Source: Pseudarthrobacter defluvii (GTDB taxonomy: Bacteria; Actinomycetota; Actinomycetes; Actinomycetales; Micrococcaceae). From it: DNA of 64,000 nucleotides. The translations under genes were made by a program, and so were the position numbers. Below, piece by piece: positions 61,911 to 64,000 of the stretch. The stretch covers positions 2,232,001 through 2,296,000 of the forward strand of contig NZ_CP066362.1 of NCBI RefSeq assembly GCF_030323865.1, given 5' to 3'. The notes under the pieces are model-generated. The model searched no databases, was not told the origin of the DNA, and saw nothing but the letters and a program-made list of their open reading frames with translations. Each line of letters opens with the position of its first letter. Positions within the stretch are counted from its first letter, which is position 1.

Positions 61911-63284
61911 CTAGAGCTGCGCCTCCCGGCGGTCCAGCACAATCTGCTGCACGTCCAGGTACCCCGACTGGAAACCGGCGCGCGAGTAGCAGAGGTAGAA
62001 CAGCCACATCCGCTGGAAGACGGCATCGAAGCCCAACTCCCCCACTTTCCGGGACTGCGACAGGAACCGCTCCTCCCACAGCCGCAGGGTGGCGGCGTAG
62101 TGGTCGCCCATCCCCATGCGCTCTCTGACGCGCAGGGTGGTGTGCTGCTGGGTCACTCCCTCAATGGCCCGGACGGACGGCAGGAAACCGCCGGGGAAGA
62201 TGTACTTGTGCACCCACGTGTACGCGTTGCGGGTGGCCAGCATCCGCCCATGCGGCATGGTGATGGCCTGGATGGCCACCTTTCCGCCGGGGGCAAGAAC
62301 GCGGTCGATCGTCTGGAAGTAGATGGGCCAGTATTCATAACCCACGGCCTCAATCATTTCCACGGACACCACGGCGTCGTACTCGCCTTCCACCGCCCGG
62401 TAGTCCTGCAGGGCCACGGTCACCCGGTCCGCGAACCCGGCCTCCGCGATTCGTGACTCGGCCAGCGCCTTCTGCTCGCTGGAGAGGGTGACGCTGTAGA
62501 CGGTGGCGCCGCGGGCAGCGGCGCGCAGGGCAAGCTCGCCCCAGCCGGTGCCGATTTCCAGCAGCCGGGTCCCCTGGCCCACGCCGGCTTTGTCCAGCAG
62601 CCGGTCGATCTTGGCCTGCTGGGCCTCCGCCAGGAAATCCCATGCCACCGAGGACAACGGCCCGGCCTTTTCCGGGAACAGCGCCGACGAGTAGCTCATG
62701 GTGGTGTCCAGGAAGTTGGAGAACAGCTCGTTGGACAGGTCATAGTGCCGCGAAATGTTGCTGCGGGTGTTCTGTTCGGCGTTGCGTTCCTCGCGGGGCG
62801 TCCGTGGCAGGTACAGCGAGCGCAGCTTCTGCAGCGGCATGGGGATCAGCGTGTCCACGGAAGCAGCGAAGACTTCCAGCACCGCGGCCAGGTCGGAGGC
62901 CTCCCAGTCGCCGGCCATGAAGGATTCGCCCAGGCCGATCAGGCCGTTGTCGCCGATACGGTTCTCAAAGGCCTCGGGCCGCACCATGGTCATCACAGGA
63001 GCGTTCTGTCCGCCCGTTCCCAGCACCGTGCCGTCCGGGTATTCCACCCGCAGCGGCAGCCGCTTCACCGCTCCCTTGAAGAGCAGGCCGGCAGCTTTGC
63101 CGGCGACGTCGGCCTTGAGGCCCGACGGCGGTGCGGCAACACCGGGCCAGCGGTCGGGATCGATGGTGGCGGGCGACGCCGGCACCCCGTTGGCGCCCCA
63201 GGCTGCGGGGCTGTACCCGGCGGGGTGTGCGGGGGGCGCCGCATCGGTACGGGCTGCAGTGCCGTTGTCGTCAGTCATTGTCAT
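61911..63284 (-). CDS. Cyclopropane-fatty-acid-type methyltransferase (CFA family)
   Basis: 457 aa. A Pro/Ala-rich N-terminus is followed by the CFA synthase domain: PEAFENRIGDNGLIGLGESF, HYDLSNELFSNFLDTTMSYS, RLLEIGTGWGELALRAAARG (SAM-binding) and VSVEMIEAVGYEYWPIYFQT. It adds a methyl or methylene group from SAM to an unsaturated acyl chain in the membrane. The ATG at 63284 has AGGAGG seven bases upstream and overlaps the DUF1365 stop (ATGA), so they are coupled. The product could be cyclopropane, 10-methyl or furan-precursor fatty acid. Confidence 0.9.
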   Translation of the reverse strand: MTMTDDNGTAARTDAAPPAHPAGYSPAAWGANGVPASPATIDPDRWPGVAAPPSGLKADVAGKAAGLLFKGAVKRLPLRVEYPDGTVLGTGGQNAPVMTMVRPEAFENRIGDNGLIGLGESFMAGDWEASDLAAVLEVFAASVDTLIPMPLQKLRSLYLPRTPREERNAEQNTRSNISRHYDLSNELFSNFLDTTMSYSSALFPEKAGPLSSVAWDFLAEAQQAKIDRLLDKAGVGQGTRLLEIGTGWGELALRAAARGATVYSVTLSSEQKALAESRIAEAGFADRVTVALQDYRAVEGEYDAVVSVEMIEAVGYEYWPIYFQTIDRVLAPGGKVAIQAITMPHGRMLATRNAYTWVHKYIFPGGFLPSVRAIEGVTQQHTTLRVRERMGMGDHYAATLRLWEERFLSQSRKVGELGFDAVFQRMWLFYLCYSRAGFQSGYLDVQQIVLDRREAQL

Positions 63285-64000
63285 TGAACTGCCTCCTGTG
63301 AAGGGTGATGTGGTCTGGCAACGACGGGCAGGCGTCTTGCCCAGAGTTTAATGCCCTGAATCCGGATCAGGGCGGATACCAGCAGCGGCGCGGCAGGCAC
63401 CGTCAGGGCGGCAGCCAGGATGTTCCGGACCGTGGCGGGCCTGCGGCGTCCGTCCATGGTGGCCACGAAGGGCCGCTGCCCCTCCCGCTCCAGGATGATG
63501 GACACCGCCAGCCGGTCCCCCGGTGCCGGTAGCTTCATCCGGTACTGCCCGTCGACGTCGTTGAAGGGTGAAACGTAGAACGCCTTCGGCACGGATGCCC
63601 GCCCGGCGGTGTCGGTGCGCAGCAGGTAGCAGTGCCGTTCCCCGTAGGTGTTGTGGACCTCCGCCACCACGCATTGCAGGTCCCCGTTGGAGCGGTAGCA
63701 CCAGAACAGGCTGAGCGGATTGAAGACATACCCAAACACCCGGGCGCTGGCCAGCATATGGATGGGGCCGCCGTCGGCCTCCATGCCCTGGGTCCGCAGG
63801 TACCGCTCCACGTTGGACCGGATGCTGGCATCCGGATCCCCCAGGTGGTCCCCGGCGCGGAACACGGCCAGTGGCCGGAGCAGGAACGGCAGCCGCGGAA
63901 TCGCGTCCACGTCCACGAACCAGCTGTAGCTCCGGTACGTGAACGCGTTCTTCAGGGGAATGCGCCGCACGTGGGAAATGGAGGTGCGGTAGATCGAGGC
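63281..64000 (-). CDS. DUF1365 family protein, 5' end cut by window edge
   Basis: 239 residues are visible; the reading frame stays open to the window edge, and ASIYRTSISHVRRIPLKNAF shows the usual N-terminus continues further upstream. SYSWFVDVDAIP, SARVFGYVFNPLSLFWCYRS and NTYGERHCYLL are DUF1365 signatures. DUF1365 genes regularly stand beside CFA-type methyltransferases and FAD oxidoreductases in lipid-modification operons. It may handle the modified acyl chain; the role is unproven. An FAD-dependent oxidoreductase would be expected just beyond 64000. Confidence 0.85.
   Translation of the reverse strand, partial: ASIYRTSISHVRRIPLKNAFTYRSYSWFVDVDAIPRLPFLLRPLAVFRAGDHLGDPDASIRSNVERYLRTQGMEADGGPIHMLASARVFGYVFNPLSLFWCYRSNGDLQCVVAEVHNTYGERHCYLLRTDTAGRASVPKAFYVSPFNDVDGQYRMKLPAPGDRLAVSIILEREGQRPFVATMDGRRRPATVRNILAAALTVPAAPLLVSALIRIQGIKLWARRLPVVARPHHPSQEAVQ

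Overview
The window is high-GC DNA from an actinobacterium, most likely an Arthrobacter or Pseudarthrobacter relative (Micrococcaceae). The evidence is a mycoredoxin-type CGYC protein, actinobacterial families (DUF3090, DUF1918, DUF3040, DUF5655, DUF5129, DUF5709), a DnaE2 mutasome piece, a class Ib nrdHIEF operon, and many genes that look leaderless, with a TANNNT -10 element six bases before ATG or GTG. No rRNA, tRNA, CRISPR array, phage or insertion sequence was seen. The genus is inferred from gene content, not from a search.

Positions 1-17.7 kb hold mostly single housekeeping and stress genes. They are: the 5' end of dnaE2 behind DUF6504 with a LexA-type box; chorismate mutase and a VOC protein sharing overlapping divergent promoters; an SRAP/YedK abasic-site protein; a mycoredoxin; a lipoate-ligase-like protein; a PadR regulator coupled to an ABC1/UbiB kinase; a thioesterase, nuclease-like, NUDIX and phosphoesterase genes; an SDR; a c-di-AMP riboswitch in front of a LysM-NlpC/P60 cell-wall hydrolase; SelO, RNase Z and a DinB protein; and an AI-2E family exporter.

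Positions 17.7-45.9 kb form the most distinctive region, a dormancy (DosR/DevR-like) island. It encodes a DevR-like response regulator and a DosS-like GAF-GAF histidine kinase that keeps the candidate heme histidine. Around them are six universal stress proteins, four P-type ATPases of different subfamilies, a hemerythrin, a flavin-binding PPOX-fold protein, Hsp20, PEP synthase, DUF4389, DUF3040/SHOCT, DUF5655, GyrI-like and DUF1508 proteins. Ten copies of a 15-bp element, consensus [TG]GAC[CT]TT[CAG]GG[CT]CCCTA, stand in front of its transcription units and closely resemble the mycobacterial DosR box.

Positions 46-56.9 kb carry a probable EVE-like/HNH modification-dependent nuclease, two alpha/beta hydrolases, an SRPBCC protein, a DUF2087 regulator, a GNAT acetyltransferase, DUF3090, a CbbX/EccA-type AAA ATPase facing a PspA gene, and an LLM flavin oxidoreductase. 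Several of these genes have leaderless-type promoters.

Positions 56.9-64 kb hold the nrdH-nrdI-nrdE-nrdF operon, with an NrdR-like palindrome upstream and a terminator downstream. After it comes a lipid-modification operon on the minus strand, DUF1365, cyclopropane-type fatty acid methyltransferase and TspO, which begins beyond the window edge.
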